Source: Hypomesus transpacificus (lineage: Eukaryota; Chordata; Actinopteri; Osmeriformes; Osmeridae). From it: a stretch of 64,000 nucleotides of DNA. The notes under the pieces are model-generated. The model made no database searches and had not been told where the DNA came from. It saw nothing but the letters and a program-made list of their open reading frames with translations. The translations under genes were made by a program, and so were the position numbers. Positions 12,701-26,500 of the stretch are shown here, one piece after another (the stretch's first letter is position 1; each line of letters opens with the position of its first letter). The stretch is taken from assembly GCF_021917145.1 (NCBI RefSeq), contig NC_061074.1, forward strand, positions 6,209,837 to 6,273,836, in the 5' to 3' direction.

Positions 12701-14258
12701 TGCTATGGCGACTAGTGCATGCAAGACTGTGTTGCCCTGACAATCTCTGTCAGTCAGGTCAGCGGTGCTGTATGGGTTCTCCATGAGATAGGACACAATG
12801 TCCAGCTGATTGGTGCAGGCTGCCAAAGACAGAGGAAGCTCACCTATTGGATGTAAGGGCCCGAACATGAGAAAGTATTAAGGTAATTATGATACAAACT
12901 AAATTGTAGCTTCATCTCATCTTTTCTCTCTTAAAACAAACTTCAAATCAAAACAGCCCTTTATACAGTACAACATTTTTGTTTTACTTACTAATAATAC
13001 ATGACATTAATAGCTCTCACCAAAATAAAAACCAGGCTTTGCATATTGCTGGAAGAACTTGCCAGACGCTTTGGCCTGGACATCGGCGCCTTTTTCAACT
13101 AGACGTTTCACTAAGTGAAAGCTTCGTCTCTCAATAGCAACATGAAGAGCAGTCTGACCTGCAAAGTAGGAATGAGTGCGCTCAGGCATGGTCAGAAAAA
13201 TATAAATGCACATAATGTAATAGTCCCACTCATAGATGAATAGACTATATCAAATAACCAATTGCATTTTACTAAGAGAATGCAAAACCTGCGTCAAAAT
13301 ACCCTTTCATGCAGACCTTGCAGATTTCATATATTTACCTACCTTCGTAATAAATGTCTGTGTAGGGAGCATTGACAAAGTTTTTTAAACCTTGTGAACC
13401 CCCAGTTATCTCTGCAATCTCCAGAAGAGTTTCAATAGTGTCATTCTTGCCATCTTTCAGATTCAAGAGGGCCTTCAGAAGAGCTGTTTTCCCATTTGTT
13501 GGATCTAAACTCATGCATGGAATTTTAGATGGTTAAATGACAGGTATCTTATTCATATATCATACACCTTAGTGTGATATGCCCATAGGCAATAGTTTCC
13601 AAGAGGCAAGACTGTCTCACCTCTAAACTCTCTGTCTGTAAGATGTTTCCCTGTAAGTTGAAAGTACTCCAGGAATCCATTTAAGAGACAGACATCTCCT
13701 TTTGATGCTGCCCCAAACAAACGGTCCATATTTAATGTGTTGTGTTTGTCTCTGCAATGTAGAGACCAACATGTTTAGTTTTACAAAATACACAATGGGA
13801 TACACAATGTACTCACACTGTGAATAATGCAAAGTAAAGGGTGGGTCATCTTTTTTCACGGTAATATGATACCATGTTTGACAAGTTTTTGTTTTTATGT
13901 TTAAACAGTTGAACTTGTTTAACCAGTCCATATACCTTCAGACATTCTGCCATTGCTATATTTGTTATAGAGATTAGAGATACAGATATAGAGAACAGTT
14001 ATACATTAATAAGAGATAATTATATGTCAAACATCGCACCACCAGGGAAAAACTGGTTCAAGATCAAGTTCGAGCTTACCTGCTCGGAAGAGGAATGGGA
14101 GAATCCATTGGGGGATGACTTGCATCACCCCCCACAACATCAAGCAGCTTACTGCCATTGTTATCCACATCATCTTCCTCTGTATCCTCTGTGTCTTCAG
14201 TGTCATTTATAATATCTTTCTTTTTGCCAAGACAGTCTTGAGTGGGGTTAAGGTGCAT
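9763..14258 (-). CDS. trpv1: TRPV1-type vanilloid receptor cation channel
   Basis: Heat- and ligand-gated Ca2+-permeable channel of sensory neurons. Fifteen coding exons (14080-14258, 13621-13751, 13343-13504, 13021-13158, 12521-12843, 12022-12198, 11611-11766, 11422-11517, 11262-11332, 11019-11184, 10777-10843, 10387-10688, 10149-10258, 9947-10062, 9763-9857) sum to 2289 bases, giving 762 aa. An acidic N-terminus is followed by ankyrin repeats (about residues 100-340, e.g. [18 protein letters not shown]), then S1-S6. The pore filter is TIGMGDL, S6 contains [17 protein letters not shown], and the TRP box holds IWKLQ. The C-terminal signature VEEVNWKKW and GIINEEDPG follows. [15 protein letters not shown] favours TRPV1 over TRPV4. 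Residues of the capsaicin pocket differ from the mammalian ones (see findings). The C-terminus is shorter than in mammals. Confidence 0.93.
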
Positions 14259-15620
14259 GGTGTTGAAGTCTTGAACAGAAATCCAACTTCTTCTACCGTG
14301 TTGCTCTATTCAAATGTATAATTGTTAACCAATTGTCAACTGAGTTTTGAAGGTTTGCTGCTGTTGTCGGGTGATAAAGTAGGAACTGGTAATTCACTAG
14401 GGGTGGATGTTACCTTGGTTATGCTCCTCCCACTTACCACAGGGTATTCTATAGAGGATCAAAATGTTCCAGTACCTTCTGAATGTAAGGAAACATGGTA
14501 CCATACACAGTTTACAGTAATACCTGAAAGGACTGAAAACTGATCATCATTTTCTTTTTTTGTACTCGCTGTGATAAATTGTTTTTAATGTTGCTTGTTT
14601 TTCCACAGGTACACTTGCACTTATAGCGGTTCATGTTGTTCAAATTGTAACTTGTTTAACTACATGCTCTTATGGTTCTCTCCTTTGGCACTTATTTTGG
14701 TTGTTCACAATATGTGCTTCATGTTTTTGGCTACTCTCAATGTTTTGGGGCTATCTTGTTGTTAATATCAGTGACCTATGCACCTTGTAAAGCTCTCTCT
14801 TGGAAGTCGCTTTGGGTAAAAGCGTCTGCTAAATGAATAAATGTAAATGTAAGACTTAACTAAACTTAACTACACTAACTTAAAAAACATATACAAGAAT
14901 ACATTTTGGCCTTATGAAATGTTGGCATTACTAAATGTTACGAAAGAGTAAAATGGACTATTGGCTAATGGGTGTGTGTTAAATGCACAGGTACAGTACC
15001 TGTGTAACAGGTACCTAGTGAAGGAAATGGCTTTCACAGTTAAGGAACCCCTTTCATCAACTTTGTACGCAAATTATAAAATGGTCAAATATTAAAAAAA
15101 ATATTTTTGTAACCATTTTTATTTATCAATACAGCACTTGTCCAAACTGATAAGGTGTATTTCACAACCAAAGTGATCAATCAAAAGAGCATAAAGTTTA
15201 AGACTAGTGGAGAAAGCAAAGAAACAAAAATAATTGAAACATCCAGAGCAAAACATATAACTCAAGAATGCAGCTGCTTAAAAAGGTGAGGTCAGCATGA
15301 GGAGGGCTTATCCACAATGGAAATATACTAGTATCCATCCTTAAAAAAAATCCATCCATAAAGGTATCCATCATCACTTCAGTCCAATGTATTTTCAGAT
15401 GTTTACTTTCCAGTCCTCTTTTTAGCATTTTAGCCTGCTCCAGGTCAGTGGTCTGACACCAGTGTGTACAAGCATCAAGCAAATAACCTTCTCTGAGGTG
15501 TTAAGATAGTTAAATAGTTGTGGCTACAATTAAGTAGCTACTGTTGATTCTTCGCTGAGTTGCTACCATGACAACTAAGCCTTTGGTGATAGGATAGGTG
15601 ATATTGAGCCATCATGGCTA
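14259..15620. other. Intergenic between trpv1 and p2rx5
   Basis: No gene was recognised. It contains the upstream region of trpv1, a SINE tail fragment and, at 15118-15123, a minus-strand AATAAA that may end the p2rx5 transcript. Several genes that separate TRPV1 and P2RX5 in human are absent here. Confidence 0.7.
14786..14853 (+). mobile_element. SINE tail fragment
   Basis: GTCGCTTTGGGTAAAAGCG, then TCTGCTAAATGAATAAATG and TAAATG repeats. It is the 3' end of the SINE type seen elsewhere in the window, from a related subfamily, without its tRNA-like head. Confidence 0.6.
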
Positions 15621-18600
15621 CTATGTCTCTGGTGATAGGTCAGTGAGCTGTTGCTGTTCCAGCTGTTTTGCGTCCTCTATTTTGTTATGGTTTTTTAGAC
15701 TCTTATTTTTCCTTTGGAAAGACATAGGGTAAATAACTTATTACAAGTAATTATTTCAAAACATATTTAAACATAACAACATGACTTACCTAGGCACTTC
15801 AAACTTCCTCTCTCGGTAGAATTCACTCTTCTTCATGAGGTAAAGCAGGACCATGTCACAGAGGAATACTCCCTGCAACATAATAATGTCAAAATATTCA
15901 CTCTGTGTCTTATGTACGTACCCCCATGGTGTGGAATTATAACTGAACATAACACTTTGAACTTGTGGGTTTGGACGTTTAAAATTGAAACTTGAGTAAT
16001 GTAACACTTACGGCACCCATCAAAGCGACTCCTGAGCCTATATTGATAACCGTAGGAATGATGCTGAACTTCCCAGCCTTGAGAAAATAAAAGAGTAAAA
16101 TTACTATGTACAATGTATTATAGCGACCACACCATGAAACAAGGCCAACATTTTATATAAGAGCAGCTTTAAATACAAATTCCTTACGTTTTCCTGTTCA
16201 TACCTTTCCATTCACCATAATATCTAGACGGACACCGTACACTTTAAATAGAGTTCGGTAGCTTTCCCCAGCAGCGTTTTTGTAATAGCGAGCATGTCTA
16301 TGAAGTCAAAACAAGGATAGGTCCAATGAAAGGATTTAACAGTGTTGTTTAGCGGCATTACATTGTGTTATGTATTCATAATATTTATCCTTTCCTAAGA
16401 CATTTTTCTTATCTATTATTGGGTATTGTGCATGTAAGGTTGTGTACTTCTACCTTTGGCACGACGGGTTACCTGAAGTTGAAACCTGATGTAATAGAGT
16501 CACTGGAAGCACTGATGTCCAGGCGGGTGAAACGATAGCGTGGATGGCATTTACAGGAGCTCTTGTCAAGGTCACAATTCCACTCTATCAGAATGCCTAC
16601 CGAACCACCCTGAGTGGGGCAGAAAATCAGCACCCATGTAACAGAGTTGAATTTAAGTAATGTGTTATTAAATTGCTAGATTTTCCGTGGAGTAGCTGGC
16701 TAAAGCATTTATTTTTAAATAAAAGGTGGTCGCTGCATGCGTGACTGTAGACTAGAGATCAACCCCGGATCAGAGTGAGAAAGCAAGGGAGATAATAATT
16801 CTATCTGTGCCACTCACACAGGATTTTCTGTTACGTTGGTCACTAACGGTTTAGCACTTATTTATGGTAAACGTGTGTTAATCTCTGGTAATTAAAATAA
16901 ATTCAACTCTCAAAATCCTGTGAAACTCACTCTCAATGCCATGTCTTGGAAGTTGTGTCCCGTTCGGTTTGTAATGTCTCCCAGGCGGAATATAGGGCAG
17001 TAGGGGTGTAGGACCTCGTCATACAGACATGTTTTTAGATATGAATCATTAGATGTGTCCAGAACATTGGATCTAAAAATTACAGTGTTAGAACAACATA
17101 GTGGAGACTACTGATTTGTAATATTGTGTGAATAACAATGACTTCACTTCAGACAACTTACTTTGAGAAAGAAAATTTGGGAAATCTGATGAAATTTTTA
17201 ATGTAAATAGTAAAGTTCTCTGCTTTTCTTAATATAGGTCCCCTGTAATAAAATGAAATGAAAATAAGTTGGTAATAAATATACCAACAAGACAGAAAAT
17301 TAGACATTTAATTATACTAATAGTCCTACTAGTGAGTGAGTGAGAGAGAGACTGTGTTTTATGAGTGGGCTTGTGTGTTTCCTTACTGTGGTTGGGTCTT
17401 TCTCTCTACAGGACACCAGCCATATATTTCACACGTACCAGTAGAGTTTCTATCCCTTTTTAAACAGCGACCACTCATAACTCCTGCAGCATCATAAAAA
17501 AGTTTGAAGGTGCAACTTCCCACCTCTGATAGAAAATAGAATGAACTCAGCAGGGCTAAGGTGATGGTCTTTACAAGTAATAGACTTCAATAAACTACAT
17601 AACAGTTTGTTCAGTCAAATTAAATTAAGGGTAAGTCCATTTCAATCCAAAACTTCACAATGATCCCACCCAGAAGTTTGTTTGGCTTCCTACCGTTACC
17701 GGCAACAACCGTTTCTCCCTCCACACAGTCCTCATTCGCCCTGCAGAGGCCATCCAACACCTTGGAGTTCTGAAAACAGACACCCTCTGGTTGAACAAAT
17801 ACAAAGACTTTCATCATGTTAGTAGGCTACATTTACGATACTGTAAACACAACCTTATCTCTGTTACAAAGTAGTAAAGAGAAGCTTTACAGGAAAATGC
17901 AGCGAGGTATGGGTACTCCCAGTGTAGATAATGACCTGAACAGTGTTTATTATTGGGACTTTGGTCTTTCTAGGGTTGTATGGTTGTTAGTTGGTTGGGC
18001 CAGGACAAGGAGCAGAGAACAAATACTGTTTTTTAAATAAATTACCCAAAACTTCCCTAAATGTGATGAAACCAATCACATTTCTACAGATACCACAATG
18101 TTGGCCATTATTTATGTAAAACTGCAGTTTCCCCAAAAAATCTAGCAACCGTTGGAGGCAATGTTGCTCAAATAATTACTAAGTGTATTAAGGAGGTTGG
18201 CGGCAATGTGACAGCAATGTTGTCCCTTGGGCTAAAAGCAGCCCACTGATGGACAGAGACTGTGGGACTGTTTACACAACACGTCTTTCTCTGTGCTGAA
18301 GACTGTGCCTTAGATAGCTAGAGGCATATTACTTTTTACAGTCTTCATAAATTAGAGATGTCATTGTTAATCAAATTAAGACATCTGTACTTGGAGGACA
18401 TGGAGAAGCAGCTAAAGAGTTTCTGTTCTTGGACCTTTATCTCCTCCAGTTTGGGGATTCTCCATCTTTTGCTCCAGTGGGTGATGAACGATGTGGAGAT
18501 GAAAACATTGCGATCCACACTGCGAGATTGTGGCTAATCTCACCCGTCTGATTTGGTGAAGGTTAAGAGTATCTTAAGCATATTGAATCACAGCTCTAAA

Positions 18601-19710
18601 GGAAAGGTTCTTACCTCAGCACAGAAGTCCAGCTTCTGGTTTGGTGTTTCTATAAAGTTAGTTACAATGAATAGTGCTGAATCTCCCTGGAAAAATAGAC
18701 AGATTTGTGAACAATTTGCCCTTGTAAAGCAAAAGTTGCAATTTATTGCAGATTAAGCAAATTGTGTCTATATTTGGCTATAGCTTTGTTGAACAGTGTA
18801 CATGGAAAGGTTGGTCTCACATGAGGAGGAATGACATAGTCTTCAGGCCCCCAAACCAGTAGTCCAGACTCTGTGGTGTTAGTGACAGTCACACCCTTCA
18901 GTTTAGTAATCACAGAACTCTGGATGGATTCTTCTGTTTCTTGGTAGCCCTTCTTGGTCAGGAAAACCCACCTTTTCAGGAGAGGACAATAAGGGGTTCA
19001 AAAACCTAGATTTAAATTAACCCAAAAGTGTAGTACATGGACTTCTGCATGAAGGATACTAGGACTTTAAAAACGTGTAGTTCCGACCTTGAAATCTGAT
19101 TGGTTAACAGTGCAATCAAATGCCACGGCCTCTCGTGAGAAATAGTTAATGCTAAAAAAATTCACTAGGCGGGATTCGAACCCAGATGTTGTGTGTGTGA
19201 GGTAGCCTACAGTTATAACCAAAAATAACGTATTTTAACATTGAGCCAAGAAAATAATCTGCCACACTGACGTCATAAGCATTAGGTAACAAAACAATTA
19301 ATTTAGTGTTTTCAAATCATGCAAAAAGTGTGATTGTGCAGAGGTGGCCAATGCCAGTCAGTCAATGATTCATTAATCATTAATCTGTATCAAGTATTCT
19401 GGTGACACGACAGGCGATCCAGCAGTTGCCTATATGTAGCCTTATCTTTTCAATTTGAAATGTTATATAAGCTATAGGCTCCCGATGAGTAGCCTAAGCA
19501 TTTACCTTTTTCTGTCACTTAGATTTAAGCAGTTCAAGTAAGTAGACAAAACATCTTACGTCACTTACCCAATAATGTATCCAATGATGAATAATTGTAC
19601 AAGTCTGTATAAAACGCCGACTGTCTTGTTCTTGGCAATTAGGCTATATATTTTTCAGTCTTATAGTCAAACAAGGAAAAAAACTGTGTTTTCCAGTAAT
19701 TCCCGGACAT
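15621..19710 (-). CDS. p2rx5: P2X5-like ATP-gated channel gene, frameshifted in exon 1
   Basis: ATP-gated trimeric cation channel subunit with two membrane spans and a Cys-rich ectodomain. Twelve exons: 19569-19710, 18821-18971, 18615-18686, 17694-17769, 17387-17483, 17162-17242, 16931-17072, 16473-16609, 16204-16297, 16012-16077, 15790-15872, 15621-15711. Family marks: [98 protein letters not shown] and [18 protein letters not shown]...GRCLKR and the C-terminus resemble P2RX5 most. Exons 2-12 keep one open frame. Exon 1 starts normally, but after EKYI it carries five extra bases (about 19638-19642), giving a stop two codons on. The sum of exons is 1232, that is 409 codons plus 5. The gene is either broken, expressed from another start, or affected by a sequence error. 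Confidence 0.88.
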
Positions 19711-20529
19711 TTTACCGTTTTGTCGACAGCAATAAACGAAGGCTATGCAGTGACGGTAGTCGTCTATCTAGCCCATCTGCAGACACAGCGAAACTAAAAG
19801 CTGCAGTCGTCGCAGTCCGGTGTCATCAAAGTTACATCGAATAGCCATCCTTTTCGGAATTGCGCTGCTAATTTTACCAATAAGCAAACTAAAGGGCTTA
19901 CGAATGCATTGACCATTGATTAATATCACAGACCCTATTCAAACTCGTATTCAAATAATTTGAATCAAATTCAATTGGAATACTTCACCGGGCTAGGGTG
20001 CATGGCACCTTGCGGTGTCTGAAGGACCTGGAAGTTCCTTATAGGTAGGCTATGGAATGGTGATACAAAAAGCATACATAAAATATCTTCAATATCTTTC
20101 CATATCATGTGCGACAGTTGATATGGGCAACATGTTTGTTTTTGACGTAATTTTATAGGCTACATAAACTACTGTTGTGCTACAAGTTTGAAAGAATGAA
20201 ACACGGGAGGAGCTCGTATGTAGCCTTTATGTTTTATAATTTGAAACAGTTAATTGACTAATGCAAAACATTTTTATAATATAAAACATTAAGTAATAAG
20301 AAAATGATCAGGTAGGGCCTACAAAACATTGCTAACATTAGCTTACTGTACATTTTTAAACCTAAACTGAATCCTTAGATAGCATGCTATTTATATCTTA
20401 AAGATATCAAAAACTGTAAAACTGTATAACAACACATATCTTCCAAGTAATCTTCCATGTAAATACTATGAACTAAAATGAAGCAACATCAGCACTGCTG
20501 GATAAGAAGTTTCGAAGTGGATGTTTCAT
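19711..20529. other. Intergenic between p2rx5 and itgae
   Basis: AT-rich, no gene recognised. It would hold the p2rx5 promoter and the itgae 3' UTR. Confidence 0.6.
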
Positions 20530-23500
20530 CTAGCTGGTATTGGATTGCACTACGTTCTCATGACGGCGCTTGAAAAAGCCACACTGTAAAGAATATTTGG
20601 AACATTTAGCGTTAAATAGTTATTGGTTACCATAATGAATGCATGAACTGATACGTGAACTATATGAGACCTCAATCATACCTTGATCAGTAGGAACATG
20701 ATGAGAGCCAGGAACAGAAAGCCTCCGATAGAGCCCCCAATGATGGCAGCCATGGACTTCTCTATTACCAGCTTCCTAATTGTCACTTGAACCTGAAGAC
20801 CAACGCAGGTATAGTTGAAAGATTCCAAAACGTCCTCAAATGAACAAACTGTTTTCTGTTGATGTTTGAGGAAGTAACTCTTTTCAAACTTTATGTAATT
20901 TTTTTGAGAAATCTACCATTTCTTTGTATTTAACCTCCAGTGATTCATATAGATCCTCATCAAATGTCACAGTGGCTTCAGCCGTAATCTTCTCAGATGC
21001 ACTCTGAAAGAAGGAAAGCAGAGAGCAATCATATGAGTTCAATATACCGTGCATGGTACTGCTCATTCCACAGATTTGTCTTTTACAAAATTAATGACAG
21101 ATGTATTTCTTTGCACCCCTTTACATTTACATTTAGTTATTTAGCAGACACTCTTATCCAGAGCGACTTACAGTAAGTACAGGGACATTCCCCCCGAGGC
21201 AAGTAGGGTGAAGTGCCTTGCCCAAGGACACAACGTCATTTTGGCTTGGCGGGGAAAATGACGTTGTGTCCTTGGGCAAGGCACTTCACCGTACTTGCCT
21301 CGGGGGGAATGTCCCCTTTAAAAGGATGCGCATGAATTTAGTAAATGTACACCCACCTGCACATCTTTGATCGTAGCCTCAGCTGTAATCACAATTTCCT
21401 TCAGGTCTGTCATGGCACAGTGGATGAGATACTTTTCAAATTTCTGAAAAAAAGAACATATAAATATCCCATACAAACCAATTTTGAAAAACAATGAAAG
21501 TAAAAGTACTAACTTTAACTCCTGTATTTGCAGGGAGCTCACATTTGTCCTGTAAACACAGTAATTAAGTATGTTCAAAATCATACAGAAAACATAGATT
21601 ATGCTTTTTTACTGCCATTTTTGTTGCTCAGTTTTTGTTTTTGACACACCTTGGGTGTGATATGGCTGATCTTGAAGTCAGTGTGATCAGCCTTCACTGT
21701 TATGACAATGGAAATGTTCAGTGCTGCATTGTGATCGTTCTTGCCATGGAGCTGAAACGACATAAGAAGGTTGAATAAGGATTCAAGATTACAGAGTGGT
21801 GTTCAAGTCGATTACATTACAAACATACCTGAAATGTGAAAGTCAGCTGTTTTGTCTCTTCAGTATCAGTGATTGTCACCGAGTTTGGTGCAGCTTCTCT
21901 GGAACAGGATTGTAGCATAAACTCGTTTAAAAATCATGTAAATGTGTAATAATGTTCTCATGTTTCTTGAAAACCCTCCACTTTCATTTTGTACTTCAGT
22001 TGTTATTAGTTTTATTATTACTCACCCAGTCAGTTGGACCCTTAAAGCATTCTTTATCCCAAAGTGGTACTTCTTGTCATCCAACACTTGGGTGCCTCCA
22101 TTCTCACTAAAACACATTTGGATGTATAGTTTCATAAGTAGCAGTGTGCAATGTCATTTGAAACCTATTTATACAAGCAATGGAATGGACAGGTCCCTTA
22201 TTGTAGATAACCACTTGATGTAACAGCTTGACAGAATAATTAAACAGTGTAAGCTAAAAGTATAAGACATGTTTTTAAGTCTCAGTGTGTTTAAGACAAA
22301 GTTTTTACTAGATTTATGTGGAACCAAATGTTTCAAACCAGGTTAAGTTAGCAATGATGTAAGCCTCTCGTGTTTCTGATTCCTTGTCAGCCAGTTGCCA
22401 AATGATGTCAAAATTGACCTGGAAAAACCATATAAACCAACTTTAAATACAGTAGGCCTAGTAAGGGAAATCCAGGTTAGTCTTGAGACATTTGAATTAA
22501 AGCGAAAGGACTGTGTCACTTAAGATTCAGACAAAAAAGACTTAAGATGTATTCATTCATTTAGCAGATGCTTTTCTCCAAAGCATTGTATGAATAATAC
22601 ATATAGTGAGTGCAGCAGATAACAAACAACCAGAAGCACACAGTTCAAACAGTATTCCAATGGTTAGTGCCAAGGAGCAGTCTGTATTTTTACATCACAG
22701 CCACATCAATCTCCACTACACTATTGGCCTCCCAGAGGCCCAATTACCTGAGCATTTCTCCTGAAGACTGGATGTAAGAGACGACACTTTAACTGGGATG
22801 TGTCTTGGACCTCACAAACAACAGAACTCCCCGGTTTTTGTGAATTCTGAGAAATGCATCAAAGTTATTAGGCGGCATTCTACATTTCCTCTATAGAGGA
22901 TAGGATCTGAGTTTGTTATAGATGACATTACCACTATGTTGTAGAGGAGAATGTTGGGGTATGTCAGAAAAAGTGTTGTCATGTAAGTCCCATCCTCATG
23001 GTTGGTTAAGTTGAACGAAATCAACACATTCTGGTCGGAACCAATAACAACCTTGTCATGGCTAATACGCAAGATAAAAGAGTGGGAAACAGAATAGTTA
23101 AAACAGAAGGCATGTTTATACACAGCTATACTTGGTAGGTTGAAAATGTCTAAGACTACCATTTTCTATTTTAAATGTTTATTGGACTTACCTGAGTTTG
23201 GAATCAGACAGGCTCATGTTTCTGACACATGTGCTGTTGCAGTCCTTATGAAATTCAATCTGAAGATTTAAAATGCACAAGGGGATGGATGGTTTTATTA
23301 GTTTAAAATAAGTTATGTTTCGACAGAAAGAGAATTACTGAAGGGTAGTTTGTCTTCCTGGTTGACTTGGCAATAACTTGCTCTGATTCTAAAACATGCA
23401 TTAACCTTTTCAGCCACGTCTGTAGAATCCAGTGCATCCAAAATTCGAACAGGTTTTGAAGTTGTCTTGGAGGGTAAATTAAACTTTAACCTGACCTCTA

Positions 23501-26500
23501 TGGGTGAGAAACAGTCATAACAGCCCTGAAAGAAGGGGAAAGACAAAGTTGATGTCACCAGGTGTTAGATAAGCATCAATAGCTAATAGTTCATTATAAA
23601 TTATTAAAACGATTGAATGATTTGTTAATTCAATAACGACTACAACATTTTCAAGGATGAATTGACTTCTTTAGAACTTACTTTAAAGTGCAGTTCGATT
23701 GGACTTCCGAGGCATTCAGTATCAGGTAGCAAAGTGAAATAGGACTCTCTGGCTGTTTCATCTTTAAAAAATAGGCGCTTTTGGTTTTGTCCTGCATCCA
23801 GATGAATGATGTAAGAAATTGTAAGATTTTCACCAGCTGGTAAAAAAAAGAAAAAAAGAACTGTTAATCAAAAACTTGTCATTTAAAATCAACCTAAAGT
23901 GTACATTTCAAAGCAGTATAATGTATAGTACATACCCTTAATTGTTTCCTTCTTTGAGGTGAAGCAGATGTGTAAGTTGATCAAAATGGTGGGGACAGTG
24001 TTTGTTTGCGCATGGATAGGTATTGTGTTAGGTTTCAAGAATAACTTTGGTTCAAAGGCAATGACAGGCAGAGTTCTGGAATAAATAGAAAGTTAATTAA
24101 TATTTGTACCATCCTCAACTAAAATAAGCTGCTTCAGTGGCAACGTGCAGAATAATGCTAAAGTGTCAACATAGCTGCCAGAGATGACAGGCAGGATATA
24201 GAACCGTCCAATACCAAATAGTGTTGACAAAGAACAATACATTTTCTATAGCAATTTTTAAATGAATCTCTTTATGCTGTTCACGTAAAACAATTTAACA
24301 TAATAATGGACTCACTCAAGTACAGTGACTGTGCCTTGGCTTCCAACGCTAATGTACTTTTGTCTCTGGTAGTCTTTTTGATCAGAGAAGGCGCTGACAG
24401 ACTGACCAAAATGCCGAAGTTTCATGTCAAAATCTCCAGCTGAGATTCTCTGCATGACAGTAGGACAAGATTTCAAATGACATGATGTCAACACCATATG
24501 TCTACACATTATCAATTTCAATTTTAGTTTCACAGCCACATTTTTTATATTTAGTTTTCGCTCTTTCAAAGTAACAAAGTAGCTGTCCTATCTCCAAAGA
24601 CTCACCTGTGTGAATTCATGCATTATCCCTCCAGGGATTCCGTTGTAGATGTAGATACTTCCAGAACGCCCTGACTCAGAATCTTCCTCTAGAGGAGCCC
24701 CAATAGCCACATCATTGTATCTGTTCCCATCTAGGTCGCCCACTGTGGCAATGGTTGACCCAAACCTGGCAAACTCGTATTTGTCCAAACCCTGCCACTC
24801 CCAATCTTCCTTCAAAAATACTCCCTGAGCACACAACATAATCATAATCACCCTCAAAAAACAACTGTTAGGAGACATGTCTTGAAGATGTTTGACACCA
24901 CATTTGCAGTGCAAAATAGCAATACGCAATGGCTTTTTATCAGTGGATATGGTAAAGTAGTATGAATACAAATTGAAACAAATTGACACTCACTTACCTG
25001 GTGAAGCCTGTACACATACACTTTACCCTCCTCGCCCCTTCTGTGGAAGTGTGGAGCACCAATGAGCAGGTAGTCTGTCTTACTGTCCTTGTCTGTATCC
25101 AGTGTGCATAGGACTGATCCAAAGTAGGAGCCAACCTACAAAAGTGTAAAAAGAATTTGGAATTCAAGCTATAGGATTATAAATGCTCACAGCCAATAGA
25201 CTCTATTGACTTAAAACCAAAATGTCCAAAAAAATCCATCAGATACAATCATTGACTTACCTGATCCCCTTGAAGTATTGACATCAGCTCATGTGATTTA
25301 GCCCTGAAGACAAATACCCCACCTGTCAGGTTATAACGAGGAGCCCCTGAGATGTATAAAGTCTCAAAGGAATCCACCGCTGATATCACACTGTAACCTG
25401 TCTCACACACACACACACGTATTAATACATTAGAATGGGAATATGAGGTGAAACAAACAACACCACGATACACAAACTATCCAAGGTTCATACCTAAATA
25501 GGAAAACCATGATTCTCTAGAGGACCCATTTAAGAAGGTCACAGTGTTCTGCTCACGGTGCTTCAGTATAACTCCCCCACTCCAGTCATAAGCCCCCACA
25601 GCTCCAAATAGAAGGAACCCCTAGAAACATAAATGTTGCTGCTGTAATGACTAATTGGAGACATTATACAAAGAATCAGTAATACACCAAAATTAGGAAG
25701 TTGTTCTATTGATTAGAGATTGTCTATTTGCCCTTGAAACAATGGGCTTCAAAACAGGATTTGTCCATGAATCTTACATCAGGTGCCATGTGATTGCTGA
25801 ATCCAGCCTCAGCAAGTTGAAACGTAAATCCAGCCCCTTGCTTTAATCCTTATTTATAAATTCAACACAGCCAATTGGTTAGACAGCAATTTACAATCAA
25901 GTGTATGCACATACACACATGATGTGACTGACTTCATGTATACATAATTAAGATAATTAGTCAACATAAAACTCAGTACTAGATTTCCCCACAATATTAC
26001 AGTACCTTCAATTCCTTTAATGATACTGGTCTGTAACTCAGAGAGAATTTTGTCCAAAACTTTGTAGTCCGAAACACTAAAATGGTTATCTGGAGCGATT
26101 TTCTTCATTTCATCTATTGTTGTTGTATCATTACCAACCTGTAATTTATTTCCTTAGTTAAATTAAATGATCTTATTTGCAAGGTATTCATACCAGTTTA
26201 TAAGTAAAAATTATTTATAATTGTTAATATTATTATGTTAATAGGTGCAAATATCAACTTGAACTGAACAATGATTCAAGGATTATTCGGGCTAACAAAA
26301 AATTACCCCAATAGCATATGTTGAAATGTTTTGTTTTTTGAGTAAATCCAGAGCTTTTTGTAGATTTTTTTTATCCCGATAGGTGATTGCCCCATCTGAC
26401 AACAAAATCATTATTTTCTTTGAGTCTTCTCTTGACCCATTCTCGGCAACAAAAACATGTTCACTGAAAAGAGAAACATTTAAACAAATATCAACAAAGA

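Noticed and set aside
9763-14258. Assignment of the channel to TRPV4
   Set aside because: The pore stretch, the [16 protein letters not shown]-terminal block and the p2rx5-itgae neighbours fit TRPV1 better.
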